Made by a program: the position numbers and the translations under genes
Notes under the pieces: generated by a model
The model's database searches: none
What the model saw: only the letters and a program-made list of their open reading frames with translations
What the model was told of the DNA's origin: nothing
Shown: one piece after another, positions 35,335 to 42,241 of the stretch
Position numbering within the stretch: the first letter of the stretch is position 1
Layout of the letters: each line of letters starts with the position of its first letter
Assembly: GCF_015773195.1 (NCBI RefSeq)
Contig: NZ_JADWYK010000014.1
Location: 1-64,000 of the forward strand
Length of the DNA: 64,000 bases
From: Hymenobacter guriensis
GTDB lineage: Bacteria; Bacteroidota; Bacteroidia; Cytophagales; Hymenobacteraceae
Direction: 5' to 3'

Positions 35335-35493
35335 TGTCATTGCGAGCAAAGCGAAGCAATCCGTCCTTTTCAGCACCAAACCCCCTCTTTTACCACAACG
35401 CCCCTGACGTCCGTGCTGGCATCAGGGGCTTTTCACATCTCAGGGCTTTCGGCGTTGTACAGGACGGATTGCTTCGCTCCGCTCGCAATGACA
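35335..35493. repeat. nested palindromic element, third copy
   Basis: TGTCATTGCGAGC-AAA-GCGAAGCAATCCGTCC (35335-35368) faces TTGTACAGGACGGATTGCTTCGC...GCTCGCAATGACA (35455-35493). Between them a GCCCCTGA/TCAGGGGC hairpin (35400-35429) carries the inverted version of the loop at 9378-9391. The hairpin is followed by TTTTC and could serve as terminator for the acidic-protein gene and, on the opposite strand, for the amidase gene. Confidence 0.8.
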
Positions 35494-35521
35494 GCGTATT
35501 CCCTGTCACCTGTCACCCGCA

Positions 35522-36550
35522 TTACCGCCGCCCGGCGTAGTCGGCAATCAGGCCCTCACAAATCCAGTTGGCCAGGGCCTGGCGGTTGTCGGGCACCACA
35601 AAGCGGCGCTGGTCTTTCTGGTTGCGGATGTTGCCCAGCTCCATAAAAACCGCCGGGGCGTGGCTGTTGCGCACCTCGTAGAGCGTGCCGCGCTCCGACA
35701 CGTTGCCGGAGTAGGGGCGGTTGGGCTGAGCGCGCTTGTAGCGGCTGGTAAACACCTTATGGATGTTCCTGGCCAGGCGCAAACCCAGGGCGTTGTTGGG
35801 GTGGTGGTAGAAAAACACGTCGATGTTCTGGCCCACGCTGCGGCTGTCCACGTGCAAAGCCAGCAGACGCTGGTAGGCCCGGCCGTGGCGGCTGTGCAGG
35901 CGGTTTACCTCGGCAATGCGCTGGCGCAGGCGCTGCACCTGGCTCAGGGGGATGCGCCGGTTGGGGTGCTGCACCTCATCGTAGTCGGTGGGCAGCACGG
36001 CCAGGTCGCGGATGCCGTCGTTGGGGTCCTGCACCATCACGTACACGGTGGCGCCGTGCTCCAGCAGCACGTGGGCCAGGCGCACCGTCACGTCGTAGGC
36101 GTACTCATCCTCGGCCAGCTGGTAGGTGCCGTACTGACCAATGGCGCCGGGGTCGGGGCCGCCGTGGCCGGAGGAAAGGTAGTACACGGCCCCGCGCAGG
36201 GCCTGGTCGCGCACCTGCACTCGGGCGTAGGCGGGGCCAAACAGCGCGGCCCGCGTTACGGGGGGCGTTTTGGCGGCCACGGCCGGGGCCGTTTTGGTTT
36301 TGGAGGCGTTGCGGGCGGAGCGGCCCACCGGGGGCAGCACGTAGGCGCGGCCCGCTACGAGGCCCTTGGAGCCCAGCCGGGCTTTGTTCAGCTGCCGAAA
36401 CTGGCGCACGTGCTCGGCGGAGCGCAGGCCGTGGCGGCGCAGCAGGGTCTGGACGACGTCGCCGCGCTTGGCCACCACCCGGCGGGCGCGCTGGGCCAGG
36501 GCGGCGGTGGAAAGCAGGACCAGGCAAAGAAGGAGAAGAACTGTTCGCAA
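35522..36550 (-). CDS. N-acetylmuramoyl-L-alanine amidase (Amidase_3)
   Basis: A secreted peptidoglycan amidase of about 342 residues. The catalytic domain has the zinc ligands of the family: the His in YYLSSGHGGPDPGA, a Glu in AEDEYAYDV, the His in LALHVDSRS and the catalytic Glu in VFMELGNIRNQ. Ahead of it is a LysM-like segment (KRGDVVQTLLRRHGLRSAEHVRQFRQLNKARLGSKGLVAGRAYVLP). No ATG fits. TTG at 36550 gives a neat signal peptide (MRTVLLLLCLVLLSTAALAQ), while TTG at 36589 would add 13 hydrophobic residues. It is divergent from the OmpA lipoprotein gene, so the pair may serve cell-wall/envelope upkeep. Confidence 0.88.
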   Translation of the reverse strand: MRTVLLLLCLVLLSTAALAQRARRVVAKRGDVVQTLLRRHGLRSAEHVRQFRQLNKARLGSKGLVAGRAYVLPPVGRSARNASKTKTAPAVAAKTPPVTRAALFGPAYARVQVRDQALRGAVYYLSSGHGGPDPGAIGQYGTYQLAEDEYAYDVTVRLAHVLLEHGATVYVMVQDPNDGIRDLAVLPTDYDEVQHPNRRIPLSQVQRLRQRIAEVNRLHSRHGRAYQRLLALHVDSRSVGQNIDVFFYHHPNNALGLRLARNIHKVFTSRYKRAQPNRPYSGNVSERGTLYEVRNSHAPAVFMELGNIRNQKDQRRFVVPDNRQALANWICEGLIADYAGRR

Positions 36551-36740
36551 CGGCAGCAGGGGCAAGGCGGGTAAGAAGAGAAGTACCAACTACGGGAAAA
36601 GCCGCGGGAAATATGCAATCGGCCTATATATCCGGCAAAAAGAGTACGAAAGGCGCCGCAAAACCCTCTGCCAGCCCGTGCCGGAGACGAACCTTCCGGC
36701 AAGCTCGTCGTAAGAACGCCCCAACCTTTCCCACAGACCC

Positions 36741-37364
36741 ATGAAAACGCCTTTTTTCTCCCTGCTCGCCCTCTCGGCCCTCACGCTGGCCAGCTGCGAC
36801 AGTCTCAACAAGCCCGCCACCAAAGACGAGCCCCAGGAAGCCACCGCCGATACCGCCGTGGTGTACCGCGACGGTAAAACTGCCGGCGACGTGGCCGATG
36901 ATGCCGCCAACAGCGCCGAAAATGCCTTCGACATTGCCTCAGCCAAACTCACGGACGCTACCCTGCCCGAAATCAAAACCAAGGGCGTAACCGTGCGCGG
37001 CAACGAGGACTACCAAGTGTACTCCGTGGATGAAACCGTGCTCTTCGACACCGACAAAGCCACCATCAAGCCCACGGCCGCCGCTACCCTGCAGGAAGTT
37101 ATCGGCTCCATCGGCCAGCGCTACACCGGTAAGCAGGTTCGCGTTATGGGTTTTGCCGACTCGCGCGGCGACGCCAGCTACAATAAAGACCTGGCCCAGC
37201 AGCGCGCCAATGCCGTGAAAAGCTACCTGGTTGATACCGGCAAGATGCCCGCCGCCAACATCAGCACCGAGAGCTTCGGCGAGCAGCAGCCCGCCGCCAG
37301 CAACGCCACCGCCGCCGGCCGCAAGGAAAACCGCCGCGTGGAGCTGGTAGTACGCGTACGCTAG
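36741..37364 (+). CDS. OmpA family lipoprotein
   Basis: A 207-residue outer-membrane lipoprotein with lipobox LASC after MKTPFFSLLALSALT. The C-terminal OmpA/peptidoglycan-binding domain runs from VLFDTDKATIKPTAAATLQEV through GFADSRGDASYNKDLAQQRANAVKSYLV to GRKENRRVELVVRVR. It includes the conserved Asp and Arg residues that bind diaminopimelate. It links the outer membrane to the cell wall (Pal-like). It is divergent from the amidase gene and followed by a strong terminator. Confidence 0.93.
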   Translation: MKTPFFSLLALSALTLASCDSLNKPATKDEPQEATADTAVVYRDGKTAGDVADDAANSAENAFDIASAKLTDATLPEIKTKGVTVRGNEDYQVYSVDETVLFDTDKATIKPTAAATLQEVIGSIGQRYTGKQVRVMGFADSRGDASYNKDLAQQRANAVKSYLVDTGKMPAANISTESFGEQQPAASNATAAGRKENRRVELVVRVR

Positions 37365-37383
37365 GCTTCGCTTGCTTTCTCTG

Positions 37384-37424
37384 AAAACCTGCCTTCCCGC
37401 ACTGGGAGGGCAGGTTTTTGTTTT
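37384..37424 (+). terminator. terminator after the OmpA gene
   Basis: AACCTGCC-T-TCCC pairs with GGGA-G-GGCAGGTT around a 5-nt loop, followed by TTTTTGTTTTG, 20 bp after the stop. Confidence 0.88.
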
Positions 37425-37474
37425 GATGAAACGGTGTGAAGACAAGCCCGATAAAATATCATACTCGTTATTGC

Positions 37475-37502
37475 GTCATTCCTCGGCTTTGCTCGGAATG
37501 AC
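37475..37502. repeat. short GTCATTCC...GGAATGAC palindrome
   Basis: An 8-bp perfect inverted repeat with TCGGCTTTGCTC between. It is the second member of the family best seen at 30455-30546. Confidence 0.6.
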
Positions 37503-37609
37503 GTGCTGATAAACACCACGTCGTGCTGCCATTTAAGGACGAGCCCAACCTTTTGCATCCCTCACAGTTGACCCATCCAGCAACTCCGGTCACTGCCAGA
37601 AACCACGCT

Positions 37610-38029
37610 ATGCCTACGCCCATTCCCAAAAAGCTCCTGGCTCGCCAGCACGAAATCACGGCCGACTTCACCCGCCTCGTGCACGCCCACGTGGACGACC
37701 TAGCCGCCGGGCGGGCCACGGAGGCGCTGGAAATCCGGGATTTTGCCGGCCAGCTGTGCATTCACCCCACCCACCTGAGCAACACGCTCAAGCTCACCAC
37801 CGGCGAGGCGCCCTGCGCCATTTATGAGCGCAAGCTGGTAGAAGTGTCGAAAGAGCTGCTCCGGGACCCGCACCAGAGCATAGCCACGGTGGCCGCCCGC
37901 CTCACCTACGACCCATCCAACTTCACCAAGTTCTTTAAGCGCTTCGTAGGCATCACCCCCCGACAGTACCGCGAGCAGGTGCTGCTGGCCCGGTTGGCGC
38001 CCGAAAAAACGGAAGCTGTCACCAGTTAA
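37610..38029 (+). CDS. short AraC-type regulator
   Basis: A 139-residue protein that consists almost only of an AraC-type double helix-turn-helix domain. The first HTH is near DFAGQLCIHPTHLSNTLKLTTGEAPCAIYERKLVEVSKELLRD, the second is SIATVAARLTYDPSNFTKFFKRFVGITPRQYRE. There is no ligand-binding domain. The ATG at 37610 follows a non-coding-looking stretch. It is directly upstream of a short-chain dehydrogenase (75 bp) in the same direction and probably regulates it or is co-transcribed with it. Confidence 0.85.
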   Translation: MPTPIPKKLLARQHEITADFTRLVHAHVDDLAAGRATEALEIRDFAGQLCIHPTHLSNTLKLTTGEAPCAIYERKLVEVSKELLRDPHQSIATVAARLTYDPSNFTKFFKRFVGITPRQYREQVLLARLAPEKTEAVTS

Positions 38030-38104
38030 ACTGAACTACTCACCAGAGCGCGGCCCCACTTGCGCCGGAACTTTGCAGCGTCATTTAACCCCAACTTTGT
38101 TTCT

Positions 38105-38866
38105 ATGAGCACGCGCAAAATAGCTCTGGTTACCGGCGGCAGCCGGGGCCTGGGCAAAAACATGGCCCAGCACCTGGCCCAGAAAGGCATCGGCGTCCTG
38201 TTGACTTACCACAGCCAGCAGGCCGACGCCGACCAGGTAGTAGCCGAAATTGAGGCGCAGGGCGGGCAGGCCGCCGCGCTGCCGCTGGATGCCGCCAACG
38301 TAGCCTCCTTCAACGGCTTTCTGGCGCAGGTACAGCACACGCTGCGCACCACCTTCGGGGCCGAGAAGTTCGACTTTCTCATCAATAACGCTGGTACCGC
38401 CCTGTACGCGCCCTTTGCCGACACCTCCGAGGCGCAGTTTGATGAGATGCTGAACATTCACCTCAAAGGCCCCTTCTTCCTCACCCAGAAAGCACTGCCT
38501 CTTATCAACGACGGCGGCCGCATCATCAACATCTCCTCCGGGCTGGCGCGGTTTGCCAACCCTGGCTCGTCCACCTACGCCAGCATGAAGGGCGCTATTG
38601 AAGTACTCACGCGCTACCAGGCCAGGGAGCTGGGCAGCCGCGGCATTGCCGCCAACGTGGTAGCGCCCGGTCCTATTGCCACTGACTTTGGCGGGGGCCG
38701 CGTGCGCGACAACGAGGAGCTAAACCAGCACCTGTCCGCCGCTACGGCCCTGGGCCGCGTGGGCCTGCCCGACGATATCGGCCCCATCGTGGCCTTCCTC
38801 TGCACCGAGGAGGCCCGCTGGATCAATGCCCAGCGCATTGAGGCCTCCGGGGGCATATTTGTGTAG
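38105..38866 (+). CDS. short-chain dehydrogenase/reductase
   Basis: A 253-residue classical SDR. TGGSRGLGKN (10-19) is the cofactor loop, NNAGTALYAPF is the structural motif, and SSGLARFANPGSSTYASMKGAIEVLTRYQARELGSRGIAANVVAPGPIATDF holds the catalytic Ser and the Tyr-x-x-x-Lys. The Arg after TGGS suggests NADPH preference. Substrate unknown. It forms a pair with the AraC-type gene upstream. The downstream terminator is shared with the convergent DUF3667 gene. Confidence 0.9.
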   Translation: MSTRKIALVTGGSRGLGKNMAQHLAQKGIGVLLTYHSQQADADQVVAEIEAQGGQAAALPLDAANVASFNGFLAQVQHTLRTTFGAEKFDFLINNAGTALYAPFADTSEAQFDEMLNIHLKGPFFLTQKALPLINDGGRIINISSGLARFANPGSSTYASMKGAIEVLTRYQARELGSRGIAANVVAPGPIATDFGGGRVRDNEELNQHLSAATALGRVGLPDDIGPIVAFLCTEEARWINAQRIEASGGIFV

Positions 38867-38895
38867 CTTCACCAGAAGGCAACTAGCCACCAAAC

Positions 38896-38930
38896 AAAAC
38901 GCCCGTACGAATTTCGTACGGGCGTTTTTT
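38896..38930. terminator. bidirectional terminator
   Basis: AAAACGCCCGTACGAA pairs with the facing TTCGTACGGGCGTTTT, with a single-base loop overlap. T6 follows on the plus strand and TTTTGTTTG on the minus strand. It separates the convergent dehydrogenase and DUF3667 genes. Confidence 0.9.
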
Positions 38931-38945
38931 ATAAAAACTATCTGG

Positions 38946-39809
38946 CTACCGAGGGCTGACCGATTGCGTGGGATGCTGGGTTTTGTGCTTAATGAAGGCC
39001 TGGATCTGCTCCCGGTTGAGCATGATCATGATGAACGTGGCTATGGTCCACGTGATAAGGTAGCCGCCCATGGCCGCCGCCCAGCCGCGCAAGTAGCGCC
39101 CTACTACCGACAGCCCGGTGCCTTGCAGCAAGCTGCCGTAGGCCCAGGTTTGGTAGGCGAGCGTAAGCAGCATAACGCCTGCCATCAGCATTTGTCCGCT
39201 GCGGGTGCCATTCAGCAAATACAGAACCGGTAGCACCAGCAAGGTCAGAAAGTGGGAGGTGCCCGTCACGAACGTAGCCACCGTGATGGACTCGGCGTAG
39301 TTGAAGCCCCCGCGTCGCAGAAACAGGCGCACTACCGCCGAGGTGAGGGGCAGCAGGGCCACCGTAAACCAGTTGATATACTTCGAGAAGACGCTGATAA
39401 AGCGTTCTTGCGCCCCTTGCAAAGCAGCTGGTATACTGGGGTCTTGCGCGTTGTACGGCCGCAGGTGCAGCACCACGTACATAAACGTGATAAGCCCGGT
39501 GATAATGAGCAGGTAGGAAAGCGGCCGGAAAAACTGCGCCCGCTGCCCCGCCAGGTAGCGCTGCAACGTAGGGCCCGGCCGGCGTAGCATCTGCTGCAGG
39601 GTGTAGGGCAGGCCCTTATCTACGTGCCAGATGCTGTGCGGAATGTCGTGCAGCCAGTGGCCCAGGGTAATGCGCCGGTGCGTGTTGGCTGGCTGCCCAC
39701 AGTGGGCGCAGAACTCGTCGTGCAGGGCGGTGCCGCAGTTAAGGCAGGCGTGCGGTGCGGGCTCGATGAGGGCAGCCGTAGCCGGGCTGGAGGCAGAAGT
39801 AGCGTGCAT
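38946..39809 (-). CDS. DUF3667 membrane protein
   Basis: A 287-residue protein. The N-terminus has a zinc-ribbon-like CLNCGTALHDEFCAHCGQ (two CxxC pairs). The conserved DUF3667 block follows (RITLGHWLHDIPHSIWHVDKGLPYTLQQMLRRPGPTLQRYLAGQRAQFFRPLSYLLI), then about five transmembrane segments. The family is common in Bacteroidota and its function is unknown. It is transcribed towards a shared terminator. Confidence 0.88.
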   Translation of the reverse strand: MHATSASSPATAALIEPAPHACLNCGTALHDEFCAHCGQPANTHRRITLGHWLHDIPHSIWHVDKGLPYTLQQMLRRPGPTLQRYLAGQRAQFFRPLSYLLIITGLITFMYVVLHLRPYNAQDPSIPAALQGAQERFISVFSKYINWFTVALLPLTSAVVRLFLRRGGFNYAESITVATFVTGTSHFLTLLVLPVLYLLNGTRSGQMLMAGVMLLTLAYQTWAYGSLLQGTGLSVVGRYLRGWAAAMGGYLITWTIATFIMIMLNREQIQAFIKHKTQHPTQSVSPR

Positions 39810-39867
39810 AGCAAAGGCCTACGGAAAATGAACCGGCCTAAAAATACAGAATGCCCCGGCACACCCG

Positions 39868-39898
39868 GCAAAAAAATAGCCGGTCAGTAAGACCGGCT
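39868..39898 (-). terminator. terminator after a 55-aa gene
   Basis: AGCCGGTC (39878-39885) pairs with GACCGGCT (39891-39898). On the minus strand it is followed by TATTTTTTTG. Its location between the 55-aa frame and the DUF3667 start shows that a separate transcript ends here. Confidence 0.8.
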
Positions 39899-39924
39899 GG
39901 TATCATCAGGGAAAAGCAGGCAGC

Positions 39925-40092
39925 TTACTGCCGGCTGACGGGCTGCAGCTCCGAAGCGTTTTTGCGCAGTTCCATTAGCAGCGGAGCGTAAGCTTGGGCC
40001 TCCTGCCGGGCCGCCAGCTGCTGCAGGCGCGTGAGCACGTGCTGTTTGAACTCAACAGGAGAGAAGCGGGGCGAAGACGTGGGCGACTTCAT
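39925..40092 (-). CDS. 55-residue helical protein
   Basis: A short reading frame from ATG 40092 to TAA at 39925. It encodes a basic, Gln/Leu-rich helix (FKQHVLTRLQQLAARQEAQAYAPLLMELRKNASELQ). Codon use follows the GC-rich third-position pattern of the neighbours, and a strong intrinsic terminator sits 27 bp after the stop. There is no known family. The helix periodicity suggests a small coiled-coil or regulator. Confidence 0.5.
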   Translation of the reverse strand: MKSPTSSPRFSPVEFKQHVLTRLQQLAARQEAQAYAPLLMELRKNASELQPVSRQ

Positions 40093-40204
40093 AGGGCAAG
40101 CGGCAATAGGAGCGGGCGGGAGGTTAGGCGGAAGCTATAGGCTTGTACGCGTCACCCAATAGAAAGGTGTGGTAGTCTGACCGGAATTTAACTGCGTAAA
40201 AACC

Positions 40205-40245
40205 AGAAAATTCCGGTGGCGGTCCTGATATGCCGCCACCGGAAT
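40205..40245 (-). terminator. terminator for the minus-strand membrane gene
   Basis: ATTCCGGTGGCGG (40210-40222) pairs exactly with CCGCCACCGGAAT (40233-40245). On the minus strand it is followed by TTTTCTGGTTTTT, 25 bp after the stop of the membrane gene. Confidence 0.82.
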
Positions 40246-40269
40246 CCTGTACGTCAAGTATACGCCGAA

Positions 40270-40731
40270 TTACGTGTGAAACAAGGGCCGGGCCGGGTTC
40301 CAGATGCCCCACGGAATCATGAGCAGCACCAGCAGCAGGGCCACGGCAAACCATATAAACGCCTTTTTGTGCTTAAGCACCGGGTCGGTGGCTTTTTTGG
40401 AGAGTGTGCGGCCCACCTGCGCGGCTACTACGGCCAGCAGCATGCCTACCAGGTGCTCCACGGCAAAAAAGCGGCCGGTGGGGTCTTTCATCACGGCGCT
40501 GCCGGCCGTTTCAAACGCCTTGGCGCCCCAGGGGCTGATGAAGTACAGGATGATGCCCAGCAGCAGCTGCAGATGCATGGAACCCACAAAGGCGGCGCCC
40601 ATGCCATTATCGGCACCTACGTAGGGCTTGCGGCCCTGCCAGCCACTCAGGGCGCGGAACAAGGCTATCAGCCCGAAGATGAGGACGAGCCAGCGCGTCC
40701 AGGAGTGTAACAGCAGTACGGTTGAGTACAT
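40270..40731 (-). CDS. four-helix membrane protein, unknown
   Basis: A 153-residue integral membrane protein with about four hydrophobic segments and conserved-looking histidines (LLLHSWTRWLVL, GSMHLQLLLGIILYF, AVEHLVGMLLAVVAAQVG, WFAVALLLVLLMIPWGIW). The pattern HSWTRWLVLIFGL with in-helix histidines recalls small cytochrome-b-like Bacteroidota proteins, but haem binding is not proven. The ATG at 40731 begins at the first helix. Confidence 0.8.
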   Translation of the reverse strand: MYSTVLLLHSWTRWLVLIFGLIALFRALSGWQGRKPYVGADNGMGAAFVGSMHLQLLLGIILYFISPWGAKAFETAGSAVMKDPTGRFFAVEHLVGMLLAVVAAQVGRTLSKKATDPVLKHKKAFIWFAVALLLVLLMIPWGIWNPARPLFHT

Positions 40732-40809
40732 AGCGCAAGAAAAGAGGTGAAGTTGAAGCGGCAAAGGTCGGGGCGCAAAGCCAGATTACAAGCCAGGCTG
40801 CTGCAAGCC

Positions 40810-41400
40810 CTAACGCGCCGCCGCGCCGGAGGCCGCAAACAGGGTAGGCGCGGCCTCGTGCTTGTGGCCCTCAAACGGAAATATCTTCTCCGGTACAAAC
40901 TTGTCGTCTTCCTGCCGCAGAATCGCCAGGTTGTTGATGCTGAGCTTGAGGTTGAAGGTTTGCTGGTTGAGGTACTGCAGCACCGGCCCCAGCAAATCGG
41001 GTGTGGTGTCGTGCAAGGCCAGGGAAATATGCGGCAGCCAGCAGTCGGGCCCGCTGAACTTATCGGTGCGCAAGCACAGCGGCGCGGTGGTGCGCAGAAT
41101 GCGGCGGTGCAGTTGGTTGAGACCATCGGAGCGCAGCACCGGGATGTAGATAACCGGGTTGGGCCCCGGAAACACGCCCAGCCCGGTCGTGAAGGCCGCA
41201 AACGGCGCTGTGGTGCGGGCCACCTCCTGCAGCACCGCCTTTAGGGATGAAAGCTTACGCACTCCTGCCAGCTGGTAGGTGATGTGCGGGTCGGGCGTGG
41301 CCTGCACGTCGTCGAGCCCGAACTCTGCCTCCAGGCTCTTGATGATGCCATTGATGCGGGCGGCACTCTGCGGATTCAGAATGGAGGTGATGGCGAGCAT
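40810..41400 (-). CDS. 2'-5' RNA ligase family (2H phosphoesterase) protein
   Basis: A 196-residue protein with the two H-x-T/S-x motifs that define the 2H phosphoesterase fold: PHITYQL near residue 38 and PHISLAL near residue 122. Such enzymes act on cyclic phosphates or 2'-5' linkages in RNA. The exact substrate is unknown. The ATG at 41400 is chosen because upstream in-frame sequence is Ser/Ala-rich and lies outside the fold. A DUF1572 gene follows upstream on the same strand. Confidence 0.85.
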   Translation of the reverse strand: MLAITSILNPQSAARINGIIKSLEAEFGLDDVQATPDPHITYQLAGVRKLSSLKAVLQEVARTTAPFAAFTTGLGVFPGPNPVIYIPVLRSDGLNQLHRRILRTTAPLCLRTDKFSGPDCWLPHISLALHDTTPDLLGPVLQYLNQQTFNLKLSINNLAILRQEDDKFVPEKIFPFEGHKHEAAPTLFAASGAAAR

Positions 41401-41533
41401 AGAAGAAGATGCGCAGCTAGTCTCAGCAGCCGCCTGGGAGGGTTGGCTGCAAGATAAAGGCATTTTGGACATCGGAAGGAGCAGAGACGGAAGCGAAAGA
41501 AGGGCGGCGAAGTGCCAGAAAGAAACGACGGGC

Positions 41534-42085
41534 TTAGCGGCCGGCCGCCAGCTGCATCTGCTGGTTGAACTGGTCGCTCTGCCCGCGCGGGATGCTGAGC
41601 GTTTGCCACTGCGGACCGCGCCAGAGCTTGGCCAGCAGCACCACTTGGCCCACGTGCGCGGCGTAGTGCGCCACCTGCCGCTGCAAAGCCCCCAGCGCCG
41701 TGTAGGCCTCGCCCCGGATGGTGACGGTCCGCAGCAAGTCGGCGGGCTGCATGGCGTCCAGCAGGTCGAACAGAATCTGCCAGGCCGCTTCCCATTCGGT
41801 CAGGAGCACGGCGGGCTCGGCCGTAGTGGGTTGCTCAAACTCCTGGTCGCGGCGGCGAGTAGGCTTTTCCCCGTCGGTGGTCCAGAAATTGGTAAAGCGG
41901 GAGCGGAGGTTGCCCACCATGTGCTGCACCAGCACCGCTACGCTGTTGCTTTCGGAGCCGGGCACCGCCAGCCAGTCAGCGGGCGTGAGCTGGGCCAGGG
42001 CACGGTCGGCCAGGGCTTTGTAGCTGGTGAAGGCGTGGCGGATGCTGAGCAGCACCGCCGGTCCCAACGCGTCGAGTTCAGCCAT
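41534..42085 (-). CDS. DUF1572 (DinB-like) protein
   Basis: A 183-residue four-helix-bundle protein of the DinB/YfiT superfamily. The block VAVLVQHMVGNLRSRFTNFWTTDGEKPTRRRDQEFE is typical of DUF1572. Metal-ligand histidines appear in VQHMVGN and in the C-terminal VAHYAAHVGQVVLLAK. The family contains thiol-dependent enzymes and DNA-damage-induced proteins. The specific role here is unknown. The ATG at 42085 starts at the first helix. Confidence 0.85.
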   Translation of the reverse strand: MAELDALGPAVLLSIRHAFTSYKALADRALAQLTPADWLAVPGSESNSVAVLVQHMVGNLRSRFTNFWTTDGEKPTRRRDQEFEQPTTAEPAVLLTEWEAAWQILFDLLDAMQPADLLRTVTIRGEAYTALGALQRQVAHYAAHVGQVVLLAKLWRGPQWQTLSIPRGQSDQFNQQMQLAAGR

Positions 42086-42241
42086 AGAGTACGGTACGCA
42101 AGGTGTGGTAGCAGGTAAAAGTAGGGGTTCTACGCTACTCCCGCCAGTAGGGTCGTTTGATTTGCGGGCGGGCCCGTCGCAGCTCAACTATTTGCCGGCC
42201 TTCACGTTCAGCCTTCGTTTGTCGCCGCTTTTCCCGCTGCT

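Noticed and set aside
41376..41795. Frame overlapping the 2'-5' ligase and DUF1572 genes
   Set aside because: Its translation is Arg/Ala/Gly-rich with no domain, while both overlapping genes have clear motifs in other frames.
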